A DNA stretch of 64,000 nt from Gammaproteobacteria bacterium (GCA_028818225.1 JAPPOG010000042.1:26446-90445), one strand, 5' to 3'. Positions 16,513-25,893 are shown, counted from the stretch's first letter. Program-made: numbers and translations. Notes: a model not told the origin generated them from the sequence alone.

Positions 16513-18786
16513 ATGCTCGATCAATTGCGAGGTATCGTACAAAGAGTCAATGCAGCGAAAGATTTACAGTCTGCGTTGGACATTATCGTGCTGCGCGTTC
16601 GAGAAGCACTCAATACCCAGGTCTGTTCCGTTTATCTTTTCGATACCGATATCAATAGCCATGTACTCATGGCTTCCGAAGGGCTGAACAAAGAAGCAAT
16701 AGGTCATGTTAGTCTCGAAATCGGCGAAGGATTGGTTGGCCTTGTTGCAAAGCATGCCGAGCCTATCAATCTCCAGGATGCTTCATCTCACCCCAGTTAT
16801 CACTATATCGAGGAAACCGGGGAGGAAATTTTTCATGCCTTTCTCGGTGTCCCCATAATTCACCACCGCTCCGTATTGGGTGTATTGGTTGTTCAGCATG
16901 AAGAGCGACGTGCGTTTGATGAAGGGGAAGAGGCATTCCTGATAACTCTCTCTGCGCAGCTGGCTGCCATTATTGCACATGCCGAGGCGACAGGTGCGAT
17001 ACAGGGAATAAGCCCTTCCGGGCATAAAGTTTCGGATACAGTATTTACCGGAGTTTCTGGTGCATCCGGCGTCGCCATTGGAGAAGTGGTAGTAGTATTC
17101 CCGCCCGCCGATTTAAGCCTGATTCCCGAAAGAAAGACTAAAGATATAGAAAAAGAAATTGAGTTCTTTAACTCCTGCCTGAATTCGGTGCAGGAAGATA
17201 TGCGTGAACTAAATGCGCAGATTGCTGATCAGATTGCCGAGGAAGAACGGCAACTATTCGATGTCTATGTGAGCATGTTGGATGATGACGCTCTGGGTAA
17301 TGAAGTGGTCGAAAGAATCAAGATGGGGTCCTGGGCTCAGGGTGCACTGGCTTATGTTGCCAAGGAGCACATAAGAAATTTTGAAATGATAAGTGATGAC
17401 TATTTGCGTGAGCGCTCAGTCGACATTCGTGATTTATGTAGCCGTGTTCTTTTTTATCTTCAGCAAAAAGAGCCTATTACTCCCACTTATAAGGAAGACA
17501 CTATTCTGGTCAGTGAAGAGTTAACTCCAGCAATGCTTGCTGAAGTGCCAAAGGAGAAACTGAATGGACTCATCTCCATAAAAGGATCAGGAAATTCACA
17601 TGTCGCTATTCTTGCGCGCACAATGGGCATCCCCACGGTAATGGGTGCAGTGGATTTACCTCTGAACCAACTGGACGGCAGACAAGTCATTGTCGATGGA
17701 TATAAAGGTGAGGTAATCAGCAACCCTTCGGACATAGTTCTAACCCGATTCAGAAATACAATTAAAGAGCAAGATGAACTTATCGCAGGATTAGAAGACC
17801 TTAAAGATCTGCCTTGTGTTACCGCTGATGATCATCGCGTAAATCTTTGGGTTAATACGGGATTGATCTCTGATGTAATGCATTCTCTCGATCAAGGCGC
17901 GGAAGGTATCGGTCTGTTCCGGACTGAAGTGCCTTTTTTGTTAAGTGAACGTTTTCCCTCTGAACAAGAGCAAACCGATCTTTACCGAGAGCAACTGGAA
18001 ACTTTTGCACCAAAACTTGTAACCATGCGTACTCTCGATATCGGTGGAGACAAAGACTTATCTTATTTTCCAATTGACGAAGAGAATCCATTCCTCGGAT
18101 GGCGTGGTATCCGGGTAACACTGGATCATCCGGAAATATTCATGGCCCAGGTAAGGGCAATGTTGCGCGCCAGCATTGGTCTGGAAAATTTGCAGATCAT
18201 GCTGCCCATGATCAGTAACATTAATGAAGTGAATGCGGCGATGCGGTTAATCAAGCGCGCCTACCGGGAACTCGTGCAGGAACGACTCGATATAAAGTTT
18301 CCACCAATCGGTGTGATGATCGAACTTCCTGCAGCGGTGTACCAGACTCGAGCCCTGTCCAAACTGGTGGATTTCATTTCGGTAGGGAGTAATGACTTAA
18401 CTCAATATTTGCTAGCAGTAGACAGAAACAATCCAAGGGTAGCCAATCTCTACTCGGCGTTTCATCCAGCCGTGTTGAAAGCACTCTACCATGTAGTCTC
18501 CGAAGCGCAGCGCGAAGAAAAACCGGTAAGTATATGCGGAGAGATGGCCGGCGATCCTGGGGCAGCAGTGCTGTTAATGGCAATGGGTTTTGACATTCTC
18601 TCCATGAACGCAGCAGCTTTACTAAAAGTGAAGTCTGTTATCCGCAGCGTGAGTCTGGAGGCCGCGCAAGATCTGTTGGATCAGGTTATGCAAATGGACG
18701 ATGCGCAGATGATTCGCTCCGCGGTCGATCTGACACTTTACAATGCTGGTGTCGACAGACTATTACGTTCTTCCCGAACTAATTAG
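16513..18786 (+). CDS. ptsP: PtsP, nitrogen-PTS enzyme I (PEP-protein phosphotransferase)
   Basis: A 757-residue protein. An N-terminal GAF domain (residues 1-150) is followed by the enzyme I N-terminal domain (TGVSGASGVAIGEVVV), then the swivelling phospho-His segment (GSGNSHVAILARTMGIPT, about residue 360). The PEP-binding barrel comes last (EGIGLFRTEVPFL, GWRGIRVTLDHPE, SVGSNDLTQYLLAVDRNN, ICGEMAGDP). It passes phosphate from PEP to NPr (PtsO) and EIIA-Ntr (PtsN), which are not in this window. ATG 16513 follows AAGGA and gives the family-typical start MLDQLRGIVQ. Its stop overlaps the convergent GNAT gene by 8 bases. Confidence 0.95.
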   Translation: MLDQLRGIVQRVNAAKDLQSALDIIVLRVREALNTQVCSVYLFDTDINSHVLMASEGLNKEAIGHVSLEIGEGLVGLVAKHAEPINLQDASSHPSYHYIEETGEEIFHAFLGVPIIHHRSVLGVLVVQHEERRAFDEGEEAFLITLSAQLAAIIAHAEATGAIQGISPSGHKVSDTVFTGVSGASGVAIGEVVVVFPPADLSLIPERKTKDIEKEIEFFNSCLNSVQEDMRELNAQIADQIAEEERQLFDVYVSMLDDDALGNEVVERIKMGSWAQGALAYVAKEHIRNFEMISDDYLRERSVDIRDLCSRVLFYLQQKEPITPTYKEDTILVSEELTPAMLAEVPKEKLNGLISIKGSGNSHVAILARTMGIPTVMGAVDLPLNQLDGRQVIVDGYKGEVISNPSDIVLTRFRNTIKEQDELIAGLEDLKDLPCVTADDHRVNLWVNTGLISDVMHSLDQGAEGIGLFRTEVPFLLSERFPSEQEQTDLYREQLETFAPKLVTMRTLDIGGDKDLSYFPIDEENPFLGWRGIRVTLDHPEIFMAQVRAMLRASIGLENLQIMLPMISNINEVNAAMRLIKRAYRELVQERLDIKFPPIGVMIELPAAVYQTRALSKLVDFISVGSNDLTQYLLAVDRNNPRVANLYSAFHPAVLKALYHVVSEAQREEKPVSICGEMAGDPGAAVLLMAMGFDILSMNAAALLKVKSVIRSVSLEAAQDLLDQVMQMDDAQMIRSAVDLTLYNAGVDRLLRSSRTN

Positions 18787-19339
18787 TAGTTTTCTGAAAT
18801 CGTTCTCTACAAATCTTGTAAACAACATGTTCCCGTAAACCCGTAGCTGCAGCTACTTTTGGATGATCAAAATTTTTACCAGCATCATGCATACCAAGCC
18901 TTTCCATAACCGCCTGGGAGCGAATGTTGTTTACTGTGGTGATTGCAACCACTTCCTCCAAATTCAATGTTGTAAAAGCGAATTCGAGACAGGCTCGAGC
19001 CGCTTCAGTTGCGTAGCCAGAACCCCAGTATTCCTTTGCAAGACGCCATCCTACTTCAACACAATCATCAATTGGCAGATCGTCTACTCGATTCAAGCCC
19101 ACCAGGCCCATAAAAGCGCCATCAGAAAGTTTTTCCATAACCCAGAAACCCCAGCCATTTTCTTCTAACTTTTTTTGATACTTGCTAGCGGCTTCTTTAC
19201 TTTCATCTTGGCCAAGAACACTGGGAAAAAATTCCATGACAGCTTCGTCCGCATTCAATGTAGCAAAAGGCTCAAGGTCTTTTTCTTTCCACTGTCTGAG
19301 TCGCAATCGAGGAGTTTGCAGTTGATGAACAAGTGCCAT
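18779..19339 (-). CDS. GNAT acetyltransferase (RimJ/RimL-like)
   Basis: A 186-residue protein of the RimJ/RimL/ribosomal-protein-acetyltransferase subgroup (Acetyltransf_3). Signs are LQTPRLRLRQWKEKDLEPF at the N-terminus, the acetyl-CoA loop EYWGSGYATEAARACLEFAF (residues 103-122), and VNNIRSQAVMERLGMHDAG near the C-terminus. It probably acetylates an amino group on a small molecule or peptide; the substrate is unknown. It ends inside the last codons of convergent ptsP, and beta-carbonic anhydrase lies 14 bases upstream, so the two leftward genes may be cotranscribed. Confidence 0.88.
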   Translation of the reverse strand: MALVHQLQTPRLRLRQWKEKDLEPFATLNADEAVMEFFPSVLGQDESKEAASKYQKKLEENGWGFWVMEKLSDGAFMGLVGLNRVDDLPIDDCVEVGWRLAKEYWGSGYATEAARACLEFAFTTLNLEEVVAITTVNNIRSQAVMERLGMHDAGKNFDHPKVAAATGLREHVVYKICRERFQKTTN

Positions 19340-19353
19340 TTATGTGTAATGGT

Positions 19354-19950
19354 TTAGAAAAAATTTACAATGCCTGATTCGAGAGAATATTCAGCACCGA
19401 CAATTTTTAATCCTTCCTTAGCCACTTTTTGCTGAAGAATCTCAGATTCATTGGTGATTCTTTTAATTGTAGATTGCACATTTGCCCTTACCGCTTTTTC
19501 AATTTTAGTTTCCAGGGGGTCTTCAGCTGTAATGCATGAAGAAATACCAGGTTTAATGCTGTCTACAATTACTTGAAGATTTGGCGTTAAATCCTGGCCA
19601 GGGTTTTCCAGCTCCCTGATTGTTGCCTTGATAGCGCCACAGGAGGAATGCCCCAGCACTACGACTAGCTTTGAGCCAAAATTTCTGGCTGCGAATTCAA
19701 TACTTCCTATTTGGGTAGGGGTGGCAACATTACCAGCTACTCTGATCACAAAGAGTTCACCCAGACCTTGCGCAAAGATCAATTCTACTGGTACTCGGGA
19801 ATCAGAACAGCCCAGAATAATTGCAAATGGTTGTTGCTGTTCAACTAACTTTAATCGGCGTTCTTCATCGACTTCAATTGGAGTTTCGCCACTGCGAAAC
19901 TCTTTGTTTCCTTGTTTCAGGCGCAGCAACGCAGTTTCAGCATCAAGCAT
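19354..19950 (-). CDS. Beta-class carbonic anhydrase
   Basis: A 198-residue enzyme interconverting CO2 and bicarbonate. The zinc ligands and catalytic pair are all visible: Cys48-Asp50-Arg52 in GCSDSRVP, and His101-Cys104 in LGHSSCGAIKA. The length and the GELFVIRVAGN segment are typical. No signal peptide is seen, so it is cytoplasmic. It lies directly downstream of a broken encapsulated-ferritin gene, whose 3' end runs into its start, and 14 bases upstream of the GNAT gene. No clear ribosome-binding site precedes ATG 19950. Confidence 0.93.
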   Translation of the reverse strand: MLDAETALLRLKQGNKEFRSGETPIEVDEERRLKLVEQQQPFAIILGCSDSRVPVELIFAQGLGELFVIRVAGNVATPTQIGSIEFAARNFGSKLVVVLGHSSCGAIKATIRELENPGQDLTPNLQVIVDSIKPGISSCITAEDPLETKIEKAVRANVQSTIKRITNESEILQQKVAKEGLKIVGAEYSLESGIVNFF

Positions 19951-19970
19951 GGGGAACTCGGTAATGACTG

Positions 19971-20254
19971 TTTGTGGGCTATGAGAGCATCTGTAAGAAG
20001 AAAATCGTTAACATTCTTATCCAGAACATTATCGCAACGCCTTATCCATTCGAAAACCCTAGCAGCAGGTTCTTTCTTTTCGTCTCGAACATGAATAAGA
20101 ATGGCTTTCAACTCTTCATCCTGGTAGGCATCGACTGCAGATTGTACACATCCACGTCCTCCATTTCTTCCATCAAAGAACTGATTGCACGATCCATGTC
20201 TCTAGACTCACCTGTCTTTTGATCTACTGGTCTGTGACATCCTGTATTCGCCAT
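19971..20254 (-). pseudogene. Broken encapsulated ferritin-like (EncFtn) gene
   Basis: From ATG 20254 the frame reads DMDRAISSLMEEMEDVDVYN, then after a one-base shift near 20135-20142 the next frame continues VDAYQDEELKAILIHVRDEK and AARVFEWIRR, ending DFLLTDALIAHK. Put together this follows encapsulated ferritins closely (RAIVSVMEELEAVDWYDQRVDA, then AHNRDEEKEHAAM). The paired glutamates are kept, but the conserved metal-ligand His of EKEH is Pro here (EKKEP). Left in the first frame, translation stops after 47 codons at about 20113-20111. No encapsulin shell gene is in the window. Open reading continues past the likely original end to 19917, into the carbonic anhydrase gene. Confidence 0.7.
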
Positions 20255-20333
20255 TTCTTATTGGTTCCGCAACGCACACCATCTCGTGCCATTGTAAGAC
20301 ACGAGACTGTTATACCCAATACCAAGTTATGTT

Positions 20334-20870
20334 CTAGGAATCGTCAGCAATCAGGGAGGGATAGCTCGCTAATACCGAGCGGAAGGCCTGAGTAAAAGCC
20401 GGTCGCGCCCGATCTTCATGCATATACTCCCCGGGAGAAACCTGGTGTATACGGCTTATTGTGCCGCCCCAGACTGCGTTGTTAGTGGCTGGTTCGATCA
20501 TCTCTATTTCGATGCGGGCAATATAATCGAGTTGTACACTAATGGATTCAACCCGCACAAAAGGATCTACATCCTGTTGTTGGGAGTTCAGATTTATGTG
20601 GTTGTATCTGAGTATCACGCGCAGATCATTCATCTGATCATTGCGTTGCATTCCTTTCTCCTGAAACGCCGTATCGAATTCCGCGGTAACATAATCGCGC
20701 AGAAATAGTGGCATGTTTTCGGTACTTAATCCGTATTCGGAGTACTCAGAATAGGTGCCCGGACAACAGAGAGTAAGGTTTGTACCAATCTGCATTGCGT
20801 TCTGCACGCATCCAGCAAGTGTTGCTGTCATGCCAATAAATATAATCGTTAGCGCTTTGCGGAAAAACAT
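20334..20870 (-). CDS. Lipoprotein of unknown function
   Basis: A 178-residue lipoprotein. The signal (MFFRKALTIIFIGMTATLAGC) ends in lipobox LAGC. The mature part holds a YSEYSEYG stretch and beta-rich segments (LRVILRYNHINLN, YIARIEIEMIEPATNNAVW) that resemble DUF4136-type outer-membrane-associated lipoproteins; that link is tentative. The start is settled by an AGGAGGAG ribosome-binding site 7-8 bases before ATG 20870; a longer frame from 20888 would use this site as coding sequence. It lies upstream of the EncFtn remnant. Confidence 0.7.
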   Translation of the reverse strand: MFFRKALTIIFIGMTATLAGCVQNAMQIGTNLTLCCPGTYSEYSEYGLSTENMPLFLRDYVTAEFDTAFQEKGMQRNDQMNDLRVILRYNHINLNSQQQDVDPFVRVESISVQLDYIARIEIEMIEPATNNAVWGGTISRIHQVSPGEYMHEDRARPAFTQAFRSVLASYPSLIADDS

Positions 20871-20960
20871 CGAGAAACTCCTCCTCATTCCTGCTTAAAT
20901 CATTTCCTCAGCATACTCATGGGAAGAGTTGGTTCTTTGATCCAGCTTAATAAAATGGGT

Positions 20961-21551
20961 TTATCCTTTCTCTTTGAGCGCGTCGATCATGGCATCTGCC
21001 AGTATTGTATTACCCAGGCCTTGCAGTTCCGCGATTATGTTTTTGCGTTCATTGTCAGTGCGATTCTGGGAAAGTTTATGTTTAGCCTGAACTTCGGTGA
21101 TTTCTATTTCGATACCAATAATCGCATCTAGCATTCTTGCCTGATACTCGCCATTCCATGGATTCTCTGATCCTGCTTCATGCGCGGCACTTAAATTTTC
21201 TACCATGTCTGACATTCTTTCTTTGTCCTCAAAAACACTTGCTTTACCGTAGACATGTACTACCTGGTAATTCCATGTGGGCACTCCTGCCTTGTCATAC
21301 CAACTTGGACTGATATAGCCATGAGGACCGTGAAACACCGCAAGCACCTCCTGTCCGCCTATTTCGCGCCACTGGGGGTTTGCTTTTGCAATATGACAAA
21401 GCAAAAAAATGTTTTTATCGTCGAATAGAAAAGGTAGGTGAGTACAAAAGGATTTGCCTTCGACGGCAGAGATTAATTCACCAAAAGAAAACTGGCTGAT
21501 AAAAGAGAAGCTGTCTGCATCGGCAGGAGAAAAATGGTCTGGAACATACAT
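20961..21551 (-). CDS. PaiB-family FMN-binding protein
   Basis: A 196-residue protein of the PaiB/FMN-binding negative transcriptional regulator family. Conserved blocks are MYVPDHF at the start, FHGPHGYISPSWY, WNYQVVHVYG, and KLSQNR near the end, which bind flavin in the split-barrel fold. Bacillus PaiB represses protease and sporulation genes, but gammaproteobacterial homologues are uncharacterised and have no HTH, so regulation is not implied. Start ATG 21551 matches the family start; a TTG upstream at 21569 is less likely. It lies 30 bases after the NRDE gene, probably the same operon. Confidence 0.9.
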   Translation of the reverse strand: MYVPDHFSPADADSFSFISQFSFGELISAVEGKSFCTHLPFLFDDKNIFLLCHIAKANPQWREIGGQEVLAVFHGPHGYISPSWYDKAGVPTWNYQVVHVYGKASVFEDKERMSDMVENLSAAHEAGSENPWNGEYQARMLDAIIGIEIEITEVQAKHKLSQNRTDNERKNIIAELQGLGNTILADAMIDALKEKG

Positions 21552-21581
21552 GGGCAGCCCCGCGGTCAAAAAGTTTGTTGA

Positions 21582-22367
21582 TCAGGAGGGTTTTGAAAAC
21601 TGGTAGTAGTGACGCTCTGTGGCCTCAGCAGAGGCATTATAGTTTTGCTCACTAAATCGAATTTCACCATTTGCGCTGGCAATTATTGCAGTTGAACACA
21701 ATGTTCCATAACCGCGATTAGTATTCATTATGAAAGTAGAAGCAAGCGCTCTTTCTATTTCCGGGGAAACCCCTGTATCCGGCAAATCTTCGTCTGCCGA
21801 TAATTCTCGGTGATTCATCATAGCGATTAAATGATCTGTATTGAGCGCATGGCTATCTTTGAATAGTTGTCGCAGATCTTGCCGACCACGATTAACTTTA
21901 GGCCAGTCTGAATTGAGTAAGCCATTGGATAAACCGTAAATGCCGGGTTCCAGTTTATTCACCAGATTTTCCAGGTTATTTACATAATACATATCGCTGC
22001 CATCGCTCAGCAGCAAGTTAAAACCGGCATACTGATCAAATCGACTGGTCAGACTCTCTGCAAAATCTTTGGCAGAGAGTGTACCCTGCAAAAAATTAAA
22101 TGGCAGTTCTCCTCTGGATAATGGTGCCTGCTCGGCCTGGGAAGGGTCCCTGATGTTAGTTACTGCACTGAAACGGCCTGAGTCAGACAAACCTAGCCAG
22201 GTTCCACCTGCAAGCAGGTCCTTGCCTGCCAGAATCGTTTGCCTGTTGACGCCGGACTCCCAGAATGCTGCTTGTTGGGTAGGGCGGGAAAAAAACTCAT
22301 CCCGGTTAGCTGCGACTACCAGGGGAAAACCGGACTCAGCCTGATGAGCAAAAATGATAAGACACAC
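21582..22367 (-). CDS. NRDE (TANGO2-like) family protein
   Basis: A 261-residue protein beginning with Cys2 (MCLIIFAHQ), which may become the catalytic N-terminal nucleophile after Met removal, as in Ntn hydrolases. The family-naming motif ANRDEFFSRPT is at residues 20-30, followed by LAGGTWLGLSDSGRFSAVTN and SNGLLNSDWPKV. Members occur from bacteria to humans (TANGO2), and their reaction is unproven. It is first in a leftward unit with the PaiB-like gene and divergent from lgt. Confidence 0.9.
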   Translation of the reverse strand: MCLIIFAHQAESGFPLVVAANRDEFFSRPTQQAAFWESGVNRQTILAGKDLLAGGTWLGLSDSGRFSAVTNIRDPSQAEQAPLSRGELPFNFLQGTLSAKDFAESLTSRFDQYAGFNLLLSDGSDMYYVNNLENLVNKLEPGIYGLSNGLLNSDWPKVNRGRQDLRQLFKDSHALNTDHLIAMMNHRELSADEDLPDTGVSPEIERALASTFIMNTNRGYGTLCSTAIIASANGEIRFSEQNYNASAEATERHYYQFSKPS

Positions 22368-22495
22368 TTCTAATTTTCTCTCAATCTTTATCGCATCGCA
22401 TAACCGACTAAATTTTCGAGGGTCATGCTACCTTAATTACCCGCGCAATGATGCATTCTTGCTATACTTTGCCATGAAGTTGATAGGTAAATCTG

Positions 22496-23329
22496 ATGAC
22501 GGATTTACCAGACAGTGGATATTCGAAATCAGTGTTGACCTTTCCTCAATTTGATCCTGTTGCTTTTGCTATAGGACCCATCAGCATTCACTGGTATGGA
22601 GTGATGTATATCATCGCCTTCGCAGGAGCTTGGGGGCTCGCCAGTTATCGCAGTAAAAAGATTCCAGACCAGTGGAACGCCGAACAAATTTCAGATTTAG
22701 TCTTTTACGGTGCCCTCGGAGCTGTATTGGGTGGTCGTATTGGCTCGGTGTTTTTCTATAACTTCGATCGATTTCTAAGTGATCCAATCTGGTTGTTACG
22801 GGTGTGGGAAGGGGGCATGGCGTTTCATGGCGGTTTACTGGGGGTATTGATTGCTTTCTATCTCTATTCGAAATCCATTGGGAAGGGCTTTTGGGAAACT
22901 ATCGATTTTATTGCCCCATTCGTTCCCTTTGGCTTGGGGGCAGGCAGACTAGGGAATTTCATTGGTGGAGAGCTCTGGGGTAGGCCGACTGAAGTGGCCT
23001 GGGGCATGGTATTTCCCCATGTAGATAATCTGGCTCGCCATCCTTCCCAACTCTACCAGGTGGCACTTGAAGGGGTAGCATTGTTTATCATTGTCTGGTG
23101 GTTCTCATCGTCACCCAAACCTCGCATGGCTGTTGCTGGAGTGTTTTCCCTCACTTACGGTTGCTTCCGTTTCTTTGTTGAATACTTCAGGGAGCCAGAT
23201 TCACATTTGGGTTTTGTTGCACTGGATTGGATGACGATGGGACAATTGTTATGTATACCAATGATTATTGCCGGACTCGTTTTACTCTATCTCGCCTATT
23301 CAAATGGAAACAAGCTAGCCCCAGGCTAA
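22496..23329 (+). CDS. lgt: Prolipoprotein diacylglyceryl transferase
   Basis: A 277-residue inner-membrane enzyme with about seven hydrophobic spans. It transfers diacylglycerol from phosphatidylglycerol to the lipobox cysteine of prelipoproteins. Signature regions are ISIHWYGVMY, the essential-His segment GGMAFHGGLLG, and GAGRLGNFIGGELWGRPTE with the catalytic Arg. ATG 22496 has AGGT seven bases upstream; a GTG at 22532 would give the shorter family-typical start LTFPQFDPV and cannot be excluded. It forms a rightward group with thyA and folA, an arrangement shared with Pseudomonas. Confidence 0.95.
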   Translation: MTDLPDSGYSKSVLTFPQFDPVAFAIGPISIHWYGVMYIIAFAGAWGLASYRSKKIPDQWNAEQISDLVFYGALGAVLGGRIGSVFFYNFDRFLSDPIWLLRVWEGGMAFHGGLLGVLIAFYLYSKSIGKGFWETIDFIAPFVPFGLGAGRLGNFIGGELWGRPTEVAWGMVFPHVDNLARHPSQLYQVALEGVALFIIVWWFSSSPKPRMAVAGVFSLTYGCFRFFVEYFREPDSHLGFVALDWMTMGQLLCIPMIIAGLVLLYLAYSNGNKLAPG

Positions 23330-23353
23330 GCACAGGATTGGACGCACTTACAT

Positions 23354-24205
23354 ATGAAGCAATACCTAGCCCTATGTCAGCGCATTATTGATGAGGGCAA
23401 CTGGATCGAAAACAAGCGAACCGGGAAGAATTGTCTGACAGTAATCGATGCCGATCTGACCTACGATGTCGCTAATAACGAATTTCCGCTGGTTACAACT
23501 CGAAAAAGCTTCTGGAAGGCAGCCATCGCCGAATTTCTCGGCTACATTCGTGGCTATGACAATGCCGCTGACTTTCGAGCGCTAGGTGCAAAAACCTGGG
23601 ATGCCAATGCCAACGATAATGAGGCCTGGTTGAATAACCCCGCGCGAAAGGGTGAAGACGATATGGGTAGGGTCTATGGAGTGCAGGGTCGTCGCTGGCA
23701 AAAACCAGATGGATCAACATTAGATCAACTGCGCAAAATCGTCGACAACTTGAGCGATGGGTTTGATGACCGTGGGGAAATTCTTACCTTTTATAACCCT
23801 GGCGAGTTTGAATTGGGCTGTTTGCGACCTTGTATGCACACACATACCTTTTCCTTATTGGGTGATACCCTTTATCTAACAAGTTATCAACGATCCTGCG
23901 ATGTACCTTTGGGGCTGAACTTTAACCAGTGCCAGGTATTTTGGTTTCTGGCAATAATGGCCCAGATAACCGGTCATAAACCTGGCAAGGCCTACCACAA
24001 GATTGTGAATGCCCACATCTATGAGGACCAGGTCGAACTCATGCGGGATGTGCAGCTAAAACGCGAGCCTTTCGATCCCCCAAAATTACACATTAATCCA
24101 GATATCAAGTCGCTCGAAGATATTGAAACTTGGGTCACCATGGAAGATTTTTCCGTCGAGGGTTATCAGTATCACGATGCGATTGCCTACCCATTCTCTG
24201 TGTAA
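23354..24205 (+). CDS. thyA: Thymidylate synthase
   Basis: A 283-residue enzyme that makes dTMP from dUMP with methylene-tetrahydrofolate. Catalytic Cys160 lies in CLRPCMHTH, and the phosphate-binding [15 protein letters not shown] follows. The LRPCM variant, rather than the E. coli PCH motif, is normal for the Pseudomonas-type ThyA. The N-terminal TGKNCL and C-terminal AIAYPFSV are conserved. Start ATG 23354 is 24 bases after lgt and folA follows 7 bases later, so the three genes are likely an operon joining dTMP synthesis with folate recycling. Confidence 0.96.
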   Translation: MKQYLALCQRIIDEGNWIENKRTGKNCLTVIDADLTYDVANNEFPLVTTRKSFWKAAIAEFLGYIRGYDNAADFRALGAKTWDANANDNEAWLNNPARKGEDDMGRVYGVQGRRWQKPDGSTLDQLRKIVDNLSDGFDDRGEILTFYNPGEFELGCLRPCMHTHTFSLLGDTLYLTSYQRSCDVPLGLNFNQCQVFWFLAIMAQITGHKPGKAYHKIVNAHIYEDQVELMRDVQLKREPFDPPKLHINPDIKSLEDIETWVTMEDFSVEGYQYHDAIAYPFSV

Positions 24206-24212
24206 TTAAAAA

Positions 24213-24719
24213 ATGAAGCTCGCCTTAATTTGTGCCATGGCTGAGAACCGAACTATCGGACGCAACAATAGTTTGCCCTGGCATTTATCGGAAGATCTGA
24301 AATATTTTAAGCGAACCACTATGGGTAACTGCATCATTATGGGTCGCAAGACCTGGGAGTCTATTGGCCGGGCGTTGCCCGGAAGAACCAATATTGTGAT
24401 CAGTAGCAATCCAGGCTTCAAAGCGGAGGGAGCCAGAGTAGTTGGATCTCTTGATGAAGCAACTAATCTTGCTAAAAGTATTTCCATTATCGATGGTTCG
24501 GAAGAAGCATTCATAATAGGTGGTGCAGGACTATATAAAGAAGCGCTACCCCATGCTCAACGTTTTCATTTAACCCGGGTGCATGCGGAAGTGGATGGCG
24601 ATACTTTTCTTGCAGAGTTCGATGAAGATGAATGGGATGAAGTTTTGCGGGAAGATTTCAGTAAGAACGAATCCAACCCTTACGACTACAGCATCTGCCT
24701 GTTAGAGAGAAAGAAGTAG
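24213..24719 (+). CDS. folA: Dihydrofolate reductase
   Basis: A 168-residue enzyme that reduces the dihydrofolate produced by ThyA, using NADPH. The family blocks are complete: LICAMAENRTIGRNNSLPWHLSEDLKYF (active site with the conserved Trp-His-Leu and the Asp of EDL), GRKTWESIGRALPGRTNIVIS, and FIIGGAGLYKEAL (NADPH site). It follows thyA by 7 bases, which fits translational coupling. The convergent argE ends 4 bases downstream, with no terminator between. Confidence 0.96.
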   Translation: MKLALICAMAENRTIGRNNSLPWHLSEDLKYFKRTTMGNCIIMGRKTWESIGRALPGRTNIVISSNPGFKAEGARVVGSLDEATNLAKSISIIDGSEEAFIIGGAGLYKEALPHAQRFHLTRVHAEVDGDTFLAEFDEDEWDEVLREDFSKNESNPYDYSICLLERKK

Positions 24720-24723
24720 AAAC

Positions 24724-25875
24724 TTATAAACAGTTTTTACTGACTAGTTTTCTCAGCACATCGATACTGGGATTAATCATCTCCAACGACATATATTCAT
24801 CAGGTTGGTGAGCCTGGTCGATGTTTCCTGGCCCCATTACAATGGTATCCATACCCAATTCTTGCAGAAACGGGCCTTCAGTTCCGAATTGAACGGCTAT
24901 TCCGCTATGACCAGTCAGTTCTTCGGCCGCTTTTAGTAAGGCGCTGTTTTCCTCTGCAAAAAATGCGGGTACACCTGAGAAAATTTCTTCCATTTTGAAA
25001 TTTATGCCAAGCGATTCAGTTACCTGCTTTACTCGTTTCTTTATATCTTCTCGCACAGTGTCAATGTTCATACCTGGTGTTAAGCGTACGTCAAATTCAA
25101 GTTCGCAATGACCACAGATACGATTTGGGTTATCACCACCATGAATAGCGCCAAGGTTTAAAGTGGGATAAGGAATTGCAAACAGCTCAGAGCTGTATTT
25201 TTCTTTCAATTGATTGCGATAGCTAATCAATTCCGCAATAACCTGGTGCATGGCATCCAGCGCATTTTTACCTAGGGATGGGTCGGAAGAGTGGCCACTT
25301 TCTCCGAGCAATCGAATGCTATCCATCATAATGCCTTTATGAGCCCTCACCGGCTGCAATTCAGTTGGTTCACCGATGAGTGCTGACCTTGCTTTAGGTC
25401 GACCCAGTTCCGCCAGAGTTTTTGCGCCGAGCATGGATGATTCTTCATCCGCCGTTGCCAAAACAATAAGCGGTTCCTTAAAGTTTTCATCGAGTAAGGG
25501 CGTTATGGCTTCCATTATAATGGGGAAGAAGCTTTTCATGTCAGTAATGCCCAGGCCGAAAATTTTATTATTCTGTTCGGTGAGCTTAAATGGATCAACC
25601 GACCAGAGAGCTTCATCGAAGGGCACAGTATCTGTATGACCGGCAAGCACCAGACCGCCCGGTCCAGCGCCTTTGGTAGCTATCAGATTGAACTTGGTCT
25701 GCTCTGCATTGCAGGGAATGATTTCACAACTAAAGCCCATAGATTCGAAAGCATTTGCCAGGTAATCAATTATCGGTTTGTTACTCATGTCCAGCAGTTT
25801 GTTTGCCGAACTCACACTTGGCAGACTGACCACCTTATCTATTAGTTGCAGTAAACCTGGCAGTGTTGAAGACAT
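24724..25875 (-). CDS. argE: Acetylornithine deacetylase
   Basis: A 383-residue M20-family zinc amidohydrolase that releases ornithine from N-acetylornithine in arginine synthesis. Metal-site motifs are GGLVLAGHTDTVPFDE (first His and Asp), TADEESSMLGAKTL (catalytic Glu-Glu) and GPGNIDQAHQPDEYM (last His). The dimerisation domain sits between them (ALIGEPTELQPVRAHKG). It is the last gene of a leftward run beginning at metX or earlier and is 18 bases after the pterin dehydratase gene. No argA or argJ is near, while argH is at 55-57 kb. Confidence 0.93.
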   Translation of the reverse strand: MSSTLPGLLQLIDKVVSLPSVSSANKLLDMSNKPIIDYLANAFESMGFSCEIIPCNAEQTKFNLIATKGAGPGGLVLAGHTDTVPFDEALWSVDPFKLTEQNNKIFGLGITDMKSFFPIIMEAITPLLDENFKEPLIVLATADEESSMLGAKTLAELGRPKARSALIGEPTELQPVRAHKGIMMDSIRLLGESGHSSDPSLGKNALDAMHQVIAELISYRNQLKEKYSSELFAIPYPTLNLGAIHGGDNPNRICGHCELEFDVRLTPGMNIDTVREDIKKRVKQVTESLGINFKMEEIFSGVPAFFAEENSALLKAAEELTGHSGIAVQFGTEGPFLQELGMDTIVMGPGNIDQAHQPDEYMSLEMINPSIDVLRKLVSKNCL

Positions 25876-25893
25876 GTAGATTGATTTGTTTGC

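Noticed and set aside
17580..17645. Unusual phospho-His context GSGNSHVAILAR in PtsP
   Set aside because: The GxGNSH form is typical of the nitrogen-PTS enzyme I of Pseudomonas-like bacteria.
23829..23837. Thymidylate synthase Cys motif LRPCMHTH lacks the His after Cys seen in E. coli
   Set aside because: This variant is normal for Pseudomonas-type ThyA, and all other substrate residues are kept, so it is not a defect.
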